Assembly (NCBI RefSeq): GCF_026184235.1
Contig: NZ_CP110806.1
Coordinates: forward strand, 2,170,001 to 2,234,000
Origin: Cellulomonas sp. S1-8
GTDB taxonomy: Bacteria; Actinomycetota; Actinomycetes; Actinomycetales; Cellulomonadaceae
Length of the DNA stretch: 64,000 bases
Direction: 5' to 3'
Made by a program: the position numbers and the translations under genes. Position 1 is the stretch's first letter. Every line of letters starts with the position of its first letter. Shown piece after piece: positions 27,096 to 35,603 of this stretch. The notes beneath the pieces are model-generated. The model worked only from the letters and a program-made list of their open reading frames with translations. It made no database searches and was not told the origin of the DNA.

Positions 27096-28321
27096 TGGCC
27101 GTCATGCGCACGTACGAGTACGAGCTGTCGGACCGCACCGGCAAGGTCGTCAAGGGTCGGATCGACGCGCAGAACGAGGACGCGGTCGCCAACCGCCTGC
27201 GCCAGATGGGCATGGCACCGATCGCGATCCACGAGATCTCCACGTCGGGCCTGAGCACCGAGATCAAGATCCCCGGCTTCGGCGACCGTGTGAAGCTCAA
27301 GGACCTCGCGATCATGGCGCGCCAGCTCGCGACGATGATCAGCGCCGGGCTGTCCCTGCTGCGGGCGCTCACGATCCTCTCGGAGCAGACCGAGAACAAG
27401 ACGCTCGGCAAGGCGCTGATGACGGTGCGCAGCGACGTCGAGACGGGTGGTGCGCTCTCCGAGTCGATGTCGAAGCACAAGGAGATCTTCCCGCCGCTGA
27501 TGATCAACATGATCCGCGCGGGTGAGGTCGGCGGGTTCCTCGAGGACGCACTGATCTCGATCGCGGCGAACTACGAGTCCGAGGTCAAGCTCCGCGCGCA
27601 GATCAAGTCCGCCATGACGTACCCCGTCATGGTGTTCGCGATGGCGATCCTCGCGGTCGTCGGCATGCTGCTGTTCATCGTGCCGATCTTCGACAAGATG
27701 TTCACGGACCTCGGCGGTGCGCTGCCGGCGCCGACGCAGTTCCTCGTCTTCCTCTCGGGCATCATGAAGTGGGCCGCGCCGCTGCTGGCCGTGATCGTCG
27801 TGGTGTTCTCGATCTGGTGGCGCAAGCACAAGGACGACGACGCGATCCGTTCCCGCGTGCAGCCGTTGACGATGAAGGTCCCGATCTTCGGCATGCTGTT
27901 CAAGAAGGTCGCCATCGCGCGCTTCACGCGCAACTTCGGCACGATGCTCGGTGCCGGCGTCCCGATCCTGCAGGCCCTCGACATCGTCGGTGAGACGAGC
28001 GGGAGCTACGTCATCGAGGTGGCGGTCAAGGACATCCAGAACGGCGTCCGCCAGGGTCAGCCGCTGTCGTTGCCCCTCGCCCGGCACTCCGTCTTCCCCC
28101 CCATGGTGGTGCAGATGATCTCCACGGGTGAGGACGCGGGCTCGCTCGAGCAGATGCTGCAGAAGATCGCCGTCTTCTACGACGAGGACGTCGCCGCGAC
28201 CACGGACCAGCTCACGAGCCTCATCGAGCCGCTCATGATCGCCATCCTCGGCGTCATCATCGGCGGCATGATCGTCGCCCTCTACATGCCCATCTTCAGC
28301 ATCTTCGAGCTGGTCCAGTGA
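27095..28321 (+). CDS. pilC: Type IV pilus inner-membrane platform protein PilC
   Basis: This 408-residue GspF/PilC-family protein connects the motor ATPases to pilin assembly. Two T2SSF domains are visible, each an alpha-helical cytoplasmic bundle followed by a helix pair (around residues 165-215 and the C-terminal 30 residues), with repeated motifs ARQLATMISAGLSLLRAL and TRNFGTMLGAGVPILQAL. The ATG shares one base with the pilT stop and GGAGG lies at 27083-27087, so it is co-translated with pilT. A perfect palindrome right after its stop ends the transcript. Confidence 0.95.
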   Translation: MAVMRTYEYELSDRTGKVVKGRIDAQNEDAVANRLRQMGMAPIAIHEISTSGLSTEIKIPGFGDRVKLKDLAIMARQLATMISAGLSLLRALTILSEQTENKTLGKALMTVRSDVETGGALSESMSKHKEIFPPLMINMIRAGEVGGFLEDALISIAANYESEVKLRAQIKSAMTYPVMVFAMAILAVVGMLLFIVPIFDKMFTDLGGALPAPTQFLVFLSGIMKWAAPLLAVIVVVFSIWWRKHKDDDAIRSRVQPLTMKVPIFGMLFKKVAIARFTRNFGTMLGAGVPILQALDIVGETSGSYVIEVAVKDIQNGVRQGQPLSLPLARHSVFPPMVVQMISTGEDAGSLEQMLQKIAVFYDEDVAATTDQLTSLIEPLMIAILGVIIGGMIVALYMPIFSIFELVQ

Positions 28322-28325
28322 CGTG

Positions 28326-28353
28326 CACCCGGACGGCCGCGGCCGTCCGGGTG
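28326..28353 (+). terminator. Terminator palindrome between pilC and pilA
   Basis: A perfect 28-base palindrome (two 14-base arms) starts five bases after the pilC stop and ends 15 bases before the pilA promoter. As RNA it forms a 12-pair GC stem with a tetraloop. It insulates pilA from the pilT-pilC transcript. Confidence 0.75.
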
Positions 28354-28368
28354 AACTCCGGTCGGCCC

Positions 28369-28395
28369 CTCAAGGTGCCCCCCTCCGGGACCGAT
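28369..28395 (+). promoter_or_regulatory. Sigma-28-like promoter of pilA
   Basis: CTCAAG (28369-28374), 15 bases, ACCGAT (28390-28395), giving a leader of about 70 bases before pilA. The -35 is identical to the pilT and pilM sites and the -10 differs in one base. Confidence 0.65.
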
Positions 28396-28470
28396 GTCCA
28401 GGTTGCACCACCGAACCGCCGGGTCGTTCCACCCGGCAATGGACACCGAAACCGAAAGCAGGGACCAGCA

Positions 28471-28869
28471 ATGATCGCTCGCGTCCGCACCGCCGTCCAG
28501 AAGCGCGCCGAGGGTGAGAAGGGCTTCACGCTCATCGAGCTCCTCGTCGTCATCATCATCATCGGCATCCTCGCCGCGATCGCCATCCCGGCGTTCCTCA
28601 ACCAGCGCCAGAACGGCTGGGAGGCGCAGGTCCAGTCCGACCTGAAGAACGCCGCGATCGCCGCCGAGTCGTACGCCGTGGGCAACAACGGCTCGTACGC
28701 GAGCCTCACCGAGGCCCTCCTCACCACGAACGGCTTCCGGTCGACGGCTGACGTGACGGTCACGGTCGGCACCCCCACGGCGGACGCTTACACGCTGACG
28801 GGCAGGCACGCCCGCCTCGGTACGGCCACCTGGACGTACAGCAGCGCGACCGGCGTCATCACCCCGTGA
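28471..28869 (+). CDS. pilA: Major type IV pilin PilA
   Basis: This 132-residue prepilin has an 18-residue basic leader ending GEKG, cleaved before FTLIELLVV with Glu at mature position 5, and a hydrophobic assembly helix to about mature residue 27. The mature protein is about 114 residues. It is the short single-domain type, has no cysteine pair, and ends in beta-rich Thr/Ser/Ala sequence. ATG 28471 is the only start that leaves a normal leader. It has its own promoter and is flanked by terminators on both sides, as expected for the most abundant pilus protein. Confidence 0.95.
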   Translation: MIARVRTAVQKRAEGEKGFTLIELLVVIIIIGILAAIAIPAFLNQRQNGWEAQVQSDLKNAAIAAESYAVGNNGSYASLTEALLTTNGFRSTADVTVTVGTPTADAYTLTGRHARLGTATWTYSSATGVITP

Positions 28870-28888
28870 TCCTCGGGTAGGTCCGCAC

Positions 28889-28930
28889 CAGGGGTGTGGG
28901 GCGCTGCACACGCGGCGCCCCACACCCCTG
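28889..28930 (+). terminator. Strong hairpin terminator after pilA
   Basis: A perfect 16-base stem (28889-28904 with 28915-28930) with a ten-base loop lies 19 bases after the pilA stop. No promoter is obvious before the next gene at 29017, so partial read-through past this hairpin may set a low level of minor pilins relative to PilA. Confidence 0.8.
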
Positions 28931-29016
28931 AGGCACACCCGGCTGGCGACAGCAGGCCACCGCACCACAGGCACCACCCCGCAGCAGCCCACGACACGAC
29001 CTCCCGGAGGCCCGCA

Positions 29017-30390
29017 GTGCGCACCTGGTGGCACCGCCTGCACCGCGTCACCCGAGACGAGCGCGGGCTCAGCCTGGTCGAGGTCCTCGTCGCGATGCTC
29101 ATCTTCGCCATGGTCAGCGCGGGGCTCGCGTACTCGATGATCGGGACGCTCAACCTCACGCGGGAGGCCCGCGTGCGGGTCGTCGCGGCGAACCTCGCAG
29201 CCGAGGAGATCGACCTCGCGCGCGACACGGCCGACCTGTTCGCCCTGCTCGACGAGACCCGCTCGGTCACCCTGAACGGTGACGTCTTCCGCGTGCAGCG
29301 CAGCACGCAGTGGGTGTCGGACCCGGCCGCCGACTTCTCGTGCGGCTCCGGCGGCGGGACGCTGCGGTACAAGCGCGTCAACGTCACGGTGACGTGGGGC
29401 GGCATGCGCGCGAGCGCCCTGCCCGTGCGCAGCGACACGGTCCTCAACCCGGACGACCACATCAACGACCCGACCAAGGGCACCATCCTCGTCTCCGTCC
29501 TGCGCGCCGACGGCACGGGGAACCAGAACGTCACGATCACGGCGTCACCGACGACGGGGTCGGTCATCAACTCCACGGACGCCCAGGGGTGCACGTACGT
29601 CCTGCGTGTCCCGCCCGGCACGTACGACATCCGGGCGCAGCGCACGGGTCACGTGAGCGACGCCCAGGTGGTGGCGCCCATGCAGACCGTGTCGGTCACG
29701 CCCGGCACCACGGCCTCGGTCGGCTTCCAGCTGGACCAGGCGGCGACGTTCAACGCGACGCTCGCCCCGGGCGCGCCGGTGGGCACGAAGGTCCCGACGG
29801 GGACTCCCGTGCCGGTCTCCGTCGTCAGCACGTACGGGATCGCGACGCCCGCGTCCGTCGGCGGTGGCGGCACCCTGGCGCCCCGCTACTCGCTGCATCC
29901 CTTCACCTCCGGGTACCAGCCGTTCGCCGGCTCGTGCCTCTCCTCCGACCCGCGCGCCTGGCCCGAGGTCGTCGAGGCCGGCACCACGTTCCGGGCGGAC
30001 CTCCCCGAGCCGGTCGCGGCGGCACCCGGTGGCACGGTGACGATGCCGGTGGCGATGGGGCTCGTCCAGATCACCGGCGGTGGCTCGGGCACGTACCTGA
30101 GGGCGGAGTCGATGTCGCCCGCGACGACGGAACCCCCGACCCCGGGCTGTGTGTCCATCGTCTCGTACACGTACGGCAACGTCGTGCCTGCGGCAGCCGC
30201 GACTGTCGTCATCGCCCTGCCCTACGGGACCTGGCGCCTGCTGCAGGGCAACAGCACATCCCAGACCAACGTGGTGAGCGGCACCCGCATCACCCCGCTG
30301 CTGCTGCCGGCGCCCAGCGTGCCCCAGCGCATCACCACGACGGCTGCCGGCGTCATCACGGTCGACCCGCGCATGGCGGTGACACCGTGA
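29017..30390 (+). CDS. Large minor prepilin with CarboxypepD_reg-like domain
   Basis: This 457-residue secreted pilin-like protein has a 17-residue leader ending RDERG, cleaved before LSLVEVLVAMLIF with Glu5, and a pilin helix. After a short N-terminal domain, residues 150-250 look like a carboxypeptidase-regulatory/PEGA-type beta sandwich (GTILVSVLRADG, then YVLRVPPGTYDIRAQRTGHV and VSVTPGTTASVGFQL). The remaining 200 residues are Thr/Val/Pro-rich with a few cysteines. Start GTG 29017 follows CCGGAGG. It resembles PilV in position and is probably a tip or adhesive minor pilin. It overlaps the next prepilin gene. Confidence 0.82.
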   Translation: MRTWWHRLHRVTRDERGLSLVEVLVAMLIFAMVSAGLAYSMIGTLNLTREARVRVVAANLAAEEIDLARDTADLFALLDETRSVTLNGDVFRVQRSTQWVSDPAADFSCGSGGGTLRYKRVNVTVTWGGMRASALPVRSDTVLNPDDHINDPTKGTILVSVLRADGTGNQNVTITASPTTGSVINSTDAQGCTYVLRVPPGTYDIRAQRTGHVSDAQVVAPMQTVSVTPGTTASVGFQLDQAATFNATLAPGAPVGTKVPTGTPVPVSVVSTYGIATPASVGGGGTLAPRYSLHPFTSGYQPFAGSCLSSDPRAWPEVVEAGTTFRADLPEPVAAAPGGTVTMPVAMGLVQITGGGSGTYLRAESMSPATTEPPTPGCVSIVSYTYGNVVPAAAATVVIALPYGTWRLLQGNSTSQTNVVSGTRITPLLLPAPSVPQRITTTAAGVITVDPRMAVTP

Positions 30391-31079
30391 CCGGCCTGCG
30401 GCGCCGCCTCCTGGTCTCCGCGCGGGGCGACCGCGGTCTGACGCTCCCCGAGCTGCTCGTGACGATGTTCCTGCTGTCGATGATCACCGTGCTCATGGTC
30501 GGCACGATCTCCGGCTTCTCGCGCGCGTTCACGCGCGACCGCGCGGCGAGCGACTCGACCATGGTGGCGGCCACGGCGATGAAGGAGGTCACGCGCGTCG
30601 TCCGCTCGGGCACCGAGCTGCGGCTGACCGGAGGTGGTTCGTCCAACGCCCCCGTGTTCATCGACGCCCAGGCCAACACCCTGACGATGTACGCGTACGT
30701 CGACACGTCCGCCGCGGCCCCCCGCCCCATCAAGGTGCGCTTCGCGATCGACGCCCAGCGGCGCCTCATCGAGACGCGGTGGCCCGTGACGAACACGGTC
30801 TCACCGTGGACGTTCGCGGCCATGAGCAGCCCGTCCTCGACGCGGCCGGTCGCACGGTTCATCCCGACGACCGCGCCGGCCCTGTTCGAGTACCTCAACG
30901 AGGCGGGCAACCCCCTGGTGCTGGGCGCGGCCGGGCTCACGAGCGCACAGATCAAGGACGTCGCGGCCGTGCGGATCACGGTCACCGTGCAGGGGGACAT
31001 GACCGGACGGGCCGACGCGGTCACCGTCCAGAACGCCGTCGGCATTCCCAACCTCGGCATCTCCAGAGTGAGGCCCTGA
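30387..31079 (+). CDS. PilW-like minor prepilin
   Basis: This 230-residue prepilin has a 17-residue leader ending GDRG and mature LTLPELLVTMFLLSM with Glu5, a hydrophobic helix, then a polar domain with mostly beta-type sequence. GTG 30387 overlaps the preceding stop by four bases. Size and place between the PilV-like and PilX-like genes fit a PilW/GspJ-type minor pilin that helps prime fibre assembly. The C-terminal domain has no specific motif I recognise. Confidence 0.82.
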   Translation: MTGLRRRLLVSARGDRGLTLPELLVTMFLLSMITVLMVGTISGFSRAFTRDRAASDSTMVAATAMKEVTRVVRSGTELRLTGGGSSNAPVFIDAQANTLTMYAYVDTSAAAPRPIKVRFAIDAQRRLIETRWPVTNTVSPWTFAAMSSPSSTRPVARFIPTTAPALFEYLNEAGNPLVLGAAGLTSAQIKDVAAVRITVTVQGDMTGRADAVTVQNAVGIPNLGISRVRP

Positions 31080-32938
31080 TGCACATCCTCCGTCTCGTCC
31101 GCTCCCGCATCGACGACCGTGAGCGCGGTGTGGCCATGGTCATGGTCATCGGCATGACGATCCTGCTGAGCGGGCTCGTCGTCGCCGGCGTCGCCTACGC
31201 GACCGGCGCGGCGCGGTCGGCGCAGACCGACCAGGACTGGAGCTCGTCCCTCGCGGCCGCCTACGCCGGTGTCGAGGAGTACGAGAGCCGGCTCGCCAAC
31301 GACCTGGGGTACTTCGCCTACGGCAACCCGGCCGCGCCGTTCAGCGCGTCCAGTGCCGGGCGTCTCACGCTGCCGACAGGGCTGGGTGCCAACCCGGCGT
31401 TCGGGCTCGGTCCCACCGGCACGTGGGCTTTCGTCGCGGGCAGCGGGAACACCGCGGAGTTCCGGTACGAGGTCGACAACTCGACGTTCTACGCCGACGG
31501 GACCCTGCGCCTGCGCTCGACCGGCCGTGCCGGCGGTGAGACCCGCACGATCGTCGCGGACATCAAGCAGAAGGGGTTCATCGACTTCCTGTACTTCACC
31601 GACTACGAGGTGACGGACCCGCAGGCGATCAACCCGGCGAGCACCGACAACTGCGCGATCCGCTACTACGACGCGGCGAGCCGCTCGCACTGCAACTCGA
31701 TCTTCTTCGGTGGTGCGGACGAGATCAACGGTCCGCTGCACTCGAACGACGCGATCCAGACCAACGGGCCCGCGAGTTTCCTGGGCAAGGTGACGACCGG
31801 GTACGACGCCCCGTCGGGCGCCAACTACGTCCGCACCGGCGGGACGGCCCCGTCGTTCTACCTGGCGGGCGACCCGCAGACCGTGGCGACGATCGGCATG
31901 CCGGCGACGAACTCGCAGATCAAGAAGGAGACGCGGTCCGACCTGGCCGAGGTCCCGGTGACCGGGTGCCTGTACACCGGCCCGACCAAGATCACGTTCC
32001 ACGACAACGGCGAGATGACCGTGATCTCCCCGTGGACGCTGCGGACGAACACCACCGGGGCCTCCGACACGGGCGGGTCGTCGCCCACGAAGTGCGGCGT
32101 GCCCGGCAGCTCGGGTCTCGCGGCGCGGACCGGGTCGGCCTTCGTCGGGCAGCGCTTCGCCATCCCGCAGAACCTCGTGGTCTACGTCCAGAACGTGCCG
32201 AACGTGGCGGGCAACATCAACCGGACCGTCGGCTCGACGACGCCGCACGGATCTGTGACGTGCCCGACCAACGGCAACGTGATCGGCTACCCGCTGGCCG
32301 GCGAGTCGGTGCCGTTCTCCACGGCGTACGGGTGCCGCAACGGCGACGTCTTCGTGCAGGGCACCCTCCGGGGCAAGATGACCATCGCCTCGGAGAACTA
32401 CATCTACGTCACGGGCGACATCCGCTACCGCGACCCTGCCGAGGACATGCTCGGCCTCGTCGGGAACAACGCGGTGTGGGTCTACAACCCCATGCGGCCC
32501 GCGGACACGCAGACGAATCGGACGACCTCCCAGAAGAACACGCTCGAGACCGCCGGGTACGTGTGCACCATGACGAGCGGTGGCTGGGACCCGCGTTACA
32601 CCTGCCGCCTCGGCGCGGAGATGACGGCCGGGGGCGACCGCCGCATCGACGCGGCGATGCTGTCGGTCGCGCACACGTTCATGGTGCAGAACTACAACAA
32701 GGGCAGCGCCCGCGGCACGCTCACCGTCAACGGCGCCATCGGCCAGAAGTACCGCGGCCCCGTCGGCACGGGCTCCGGTGCGACGATGAGCACGGGCTAC
32801 GGCAAGGACTACAACTACGACGAGCGCTTCCGGTACACGGCCCCGCCCAAGTTCCTCTCGCCTGTGACGACCACCTATGGTGTCAGCGTGTGGATCGAGG
32901 TGGAGCCGGCGTTCCGGCCCGACGGCAGCGTGAGCTGA
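31079..32938 (+). CDS. PilX/GspK-like large minor prepilin without Glu5
   Basis: This 619-residue protein has a 17-residue leader ending RERG before VAMVMVIGMTILLSGLVVAG. There is no glutamate at position 5, as in GspK- and PilX-type subunits that sit at the tip. The large C-terminal part contains cysteines, GPLHSNDAIQTNG and repeated beta-strand-like segments (FVQGTLRGKMTIASENYIYVTGDI) of the kind seen in PilX-like DUF7305 proteins. The ATG shares one base with the preceding stop. It probably caps the fibre with the two other minor pilins. Confidence 0.8.
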   Translation: MHILRLVRSRIDDRERGVAMVMVIGMTILLSGLVVAGVAYATGAARSAQTDQDWSSSLAAAYAGVEEYESRLANDLGYFAYGNPAAPFSASSAGRLTLPTGLGANPAFGLGPTGTWAFVAGSGNTAEFRYEVDNSTFYADGTLRLRSTGRAGGETRTIVADIKQKGFIDFLYFTDYEVTDPQAINPASTDNCAIRYYDAASRSHCNSIFFGGADEINGPLHSNDAIQTNGPASFLGKVTTGYDAPSGANYVRTGGTAPSFYLAGDPQTVATIGMPATNSQIKKETRSDLAEVPVTGCLYTGPTKITFHDNGEMTVISPWTLRTNTTGASDTGGSSPTKCGVPGSSGLAARTGSAFVGQRFAIPQNLVVYVQNVPNVAGNINRTVGSTTPHGSVTCPTNGNVIGYPLAGESVPFSTAYGCRNGDVFVQGTLRGKMTIASENYIYVTGDIRYRDPAEDMLGLVGNNAVWVYNPMRPADTQTNRTTSQKNTLETAGYVCTMTSGGWDPRYTCRLGAEMTAGGDRRIDAAMLSVAHTFMVQNYNKGSARGTLTVNGAIGQKYRGPVGTGSGATMSTGYGKDYNYDERFRYTAPPKFLSPVTTTYGVSVWIEVEPAFRPDGSVS

Positions 32939-32942
32939 TCGT

Positions 32943-33740
32943 GTGACGTCGGTGCTCCTGGTCCTGGCGGGCCTGCTCGGGGCCGCGATCGGGTCGTTCC
33001 TCAACGTCGTCGTCTGGCGCGTGCCCCGCGGTGAGTCGGTCGTCAGCCCGCCCAGCGCGTGCCCGCGCTGCGGGCACGGCATCCGGCCCCGGGACAACGT
33101 CCCCGTGCTCGGGTGGCTGCTGCTGCGCGGGCGGTGTCGCGACTGCGGCGAGCCGATCGCCGCGCGGTACCCGCTCGTCGAGGCCGGGACGGGCGTCGCG
33201 TTCGTCGCCGCGACGGCCTGGTTGCTCACGCGCGACGACGGTCTGTGGCTCCTGCCGGCGGTCTGGTACCTCGTCGCGATCGGCATCGCGCTCGCGCTGA
33301 TCGACATCGACACCCACCGGCTCCCCGACGCCCTCGTCCTCCCGTCGTACGTCGTGGCTCTCGTGCTGCTAGCCGTCGCCTCCGCAGGCACGGGCCAGTG
33401 GGACGCGCTGCTGCGCGCCCTGATCGGCGGCGCCGCGCTCTGGGTCTTCTACTTCGTGCTCGTGCTCGCCTACCCCAAGGGCATGGGCTTCGGCGACGTG
33501 AAGCTCGCGGGGGTCCTGGGGATGTACCTCGGATGGGTCGGGTGGGGCGCCCTCGTGGTGGGCGCCTTCGCGGCGTTCCTGTGCGGTGGCGTGTACGCGC
33601 TCGGGCTGCTGGTGCTGCGGCGGGCGGACCGCAAGTCGGGAGTGCCGTTCGGCCCGTGGATGCTGCTCGGGTGCGTCATCGGGCTCACCGCGGGGGAAGC
33701 CGTCTGGGACGCCTACCTCGGCATCGCCCTCGGCGCCTGA
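32943..33740 (+). CDS. pilD: Prepilin peptidase and N-methyltransferase
   Basis: This 265-residue polytopic aspartyl protease cleaves prepilin leaders and methylates the new N-terminus. It opens with LGAAIGSFLNVVVWRVPRGES, then the paired cysteine motif CPRCGHG and CRDCG of the methyltransferase/zinc part. The catalytic aspartates are in ALIDIDTHRLPD and GMGFGDVKL. About eight membrane segments are predicted by eye. GTG 32943 is five bases after the PilX-like stop, so it belongs to the minor pilin transcript. It is the only prepilin peptidase in the window. Confidence 0.95.
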   Translation: MTSVLLVLAGLLGAAIGSFLNVVVWRVPRGESVVSPPSACPRCGHGIRPRDNVPVLGWLLLRGRCRDCGEPIAARYPLVEAGTGVAFVAATAWLLTRDDGLWLLPAVWYLVAIGIALALIDIDTHRLPDALVLPSYVVALVLLAVASAGTGQWDALLRALIGGAALWVFYFVLVLAYPKGMGFGDVKLAGVLGMYLGWVGWGALVVGAFAAFLCGGVYALGLLVLRRADRKSGVPFGPWMLLGCVIGLTAGEAVWDAYLGIALGA

Positions 33741-33787
33741 GGCTCCCGCGTTCGAGCCCCACCTGCAGAAGCAGCATCCCCCGGCCG

Positions 33788-33814
33788 CTCAAGGCGTGCG
33801 GTGTGCGGGCCGAT
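33788..33814 (+). promoter_or_regulatory. Sigma-28-like promoter of pilM-pilN-pilO
   Basis: CTCAAG (33788-33793), 15 bases, GCCGAT (33809-33814), 38 bases before the pilM start. Hexamers and spacing are identical to the pilT site. Confidence 0.65.
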
Positions 33815-33851
33815 ACAGCAGTGGTTGCTGCGACGCTCGAAGGGACCCCCC

Positions 33852-34916
33852 GTGGGCAAGACACGTGTGATCGGCCTGGACATCGGGACCACCCATGTCC
33901 GGGCCGCGGAGCTGGAGTTCGGCAGTGGTGGCCCGTCCGCCACGGCCCGCCCGCGACTCCTGAAGCTGGGCGTCGCACCACTGCCACCCGGTGCGGTGCG
34001 CGAGGGCGAGGTGGTGGAGCGCCAGACCGTCGGCAGCGTCATCAAGCGGCTGTGGGCGGAGCAGAAGTTCAGCCACAAGAACGTCGTCCTGGGCATCGGC
34101 AACCAGCGTGTCGTGGTCCGTGACCTCGACCTGCCGGCCATGCCGATGGCGCAGGTGCGCTCGTCGCTGCCGTTCCAGGTCGCCGACCTCATCCCGGTCG
34201 CCGTGGACGACGCGATCCTCGACTACCTGCCCGTGGGCTCGCGCCAGGGCGACGGCGGCGAGGTCATGCAGGGTCTGCTCGTCGCGGCCACCAAGGACAC
34301 CGTGACGGCCAACACGGCGGCCGTCGAGATCGCCGGGCTCCGGCCGGTCGTCGTCGACCTCAGCGCGTTCGCCCTGTCGCGTGCCATCGCGCGTGGCGAG
34401 GCGCTCGACCACACGATCGCGGTCGTCGACGTCGGCGCGCGCGTGACGACGGTCGCGGTGGTGGCGCGGGGCATGCCCCGCATGGTGCGCATGCTGCCCT
34501 CGGGTGGCCAGGACGTCACCGAGGCGGTCGCGGCCGCACTGCAGGTGCCGCTCGACCAGGCCGAGATGGCCAAGCGTGCCATCGGCGTCGGCCACGCGGT
34601 CGCGCCCGAGCAGGAGCGTGCCGCCGAGCAGATCGTCACCGTCGTCTCGGCCCTGATCGAGGCGGTCCGCAACACGATGGTCTACTACGTGAGCAGCCAC
34701 CCCGGCGCCGGCGTCGAGCACATCATGCTCACCGGCGGTGCGTCGCACCTGCCCGGGCTGGGGCAGTACCTGTCGACGGCGACCCGACTGCCCGTCAGCG
34801 GGGGCCAGCCGCTCGACAACGTCGACGTCGACCGCGGCGTCACCTACGCGCGACTCTCCGAGGAGCAGCACACCATGGCCATCGCGCTCGGCCTGGCGAT
34901 GGGATCCGTCGCATGA
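33852..34916 (+). CDS. pilM: Type IV pilus actin-like ATPase PilM
   Basis: This 354-residue cytoplasmic protein has the FtsA/actin fold of PilM: phosphate loop 1 VIGLDIGTTHVRAAEL at the start, phosphate loop 2 AVVDVGARVTTVAV and the adenosine motif IMLTGGASHLPGL. It binds the cytoplasmic tail of PilN and links the alignment subcomplex to PilB/PilC. GTG 33852 is preferred over an upstream in-frame start at 33801, which would lie inside the promoter. Its stop overlaps the pilN ATG. Confidence 0.93.
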   Translation: MGKTRVIGLDIGTTHVRAAELEFGSGGPSATARPRLLKLGVAPLPPGAVREGEVVERQTVGSVIKRLWAEQKFSHKNVVLGIGNQRVVVRDLDLPAMPMAQVRSSLPFQVADLIPVAVDDAILDYLPVGSRQGDGGEVMQGLLVAATKDTVTANTAAVEIAGLRPVVVDLSAFALSRAIARGEALDHTIAVVDVGARVTTVAVVARGMPRMVRMLPSGGQDVTEAVAAALQVPLDQAEMAKRAIGVGHAVAPEQERAAEQIVTVVSALIEAVRNTMVYYVSSHPGAGVEHIMLTGGASHLPGLGQYLSTATRLPVSGGQPLDNVDVDRGVTYARLSEEQHTMAIALGLAMGSVA

Positions 34917-35602
34917 GCACCGTCCTGAGCCGCCCCCTCGCCGCGAAGAAGTCGCGCGCGACCGGGTTCCCGTCCGTACCCCAGGTCAACCTGCTGCCGC
35001 CTGAGTACGGGGCGCGGCAGGCCCTGTCGCAGATGAAACGACGCCTGCTGTTCGTGCTGGTCGTCGTGCTCGCCGCCGCCGTCGTCGCCTACGGGGTCGC
35101 CCTGACGTCGCTGACCAGCGCGCGCGGGGACCAGGCACGCGCCGAGGGCGAGACGACCCGCCTGCTGCAGGCCCAGCAGCAGTACGCCGAGGTGCCGCAG
35201 GTGCTCGGCCAGCTGACCCGCGCCCAGGACGCCCAGGCGCTCGGCATGTCGACCGAGATCCTCTGGGCGCCGTACCTGCGCGCGATCGGTGCGGTGATGC
35301 CCGAGGGCGTGCTGCTCTCGCAGTTCGCGATGACCGGGGCGACTCCGATGCTGGCGCCCGCGCCGCCGTCGAACGTCCTGCAGGAGCCGACCGTCGCCGG
35401 CGTGGCCTTCGAGGCGATCTCCGACGAGCTCGTCGACACCGCGGCCTGGGTCGACGCGCTCAACGCCATGCCCGGCTTCCACGGCGCCCTGGTGAGCAGC
35501 GCGTCGGCCGACGAGTACAACGACCAGCCCGTCTACCGGTACACGAGCACGGTGCGGGTCACCGAGGCCGCGTACGCCGACCGCTTCGCCGAGGGGGAGT
35601 GA
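34913..35602 (+). CDS. pilN: Type IV pilus assembly protein PilN
   Basis: This 229-residue bitopic protein has a cytoplasmic N-terminus with the PilM-binding motif VNLLPPEYGARQ (residues 25-36), one membrane helix (about 43-65), a coiled-coil stretch, and an extracytoplasmic ferredoxin-like domain. ATG 34913 overlaps the pilM stop by four bases. It forms the alignment complex with PilM and PilO in the cytoplasmic membrane. Confidence 0.92.
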   Translation: MSTVLSRPLAAKKSRATGFPSVPQVNLLPPEYGARQALSQMKRRLLFVLVVVLAAAVVAYGVALTSLTSARGDQARAEGETTRLLQAQQQYAEVPQVLGQLTRAQDAQALGMSTEILWAPYLRAIGAVMPEGVLLSQFAMTGATPMLAPAPPSNVLQEPTVAGVAFEAISDELVDTAAWVDALNAMPGFHGALVSSASADEYNDQPVYRYTSTVRVTEAAYADRFAEGE

Positions 35603-35603
35603 C

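Noticed and set aside
30356..33391. A 1011-codon open frame opposite the minor pilin genes and pilD
   Set aside because: The plus-strand genes have prepilin leaders, ribosome binding sites and overlaps; the minus-strand frame has none.
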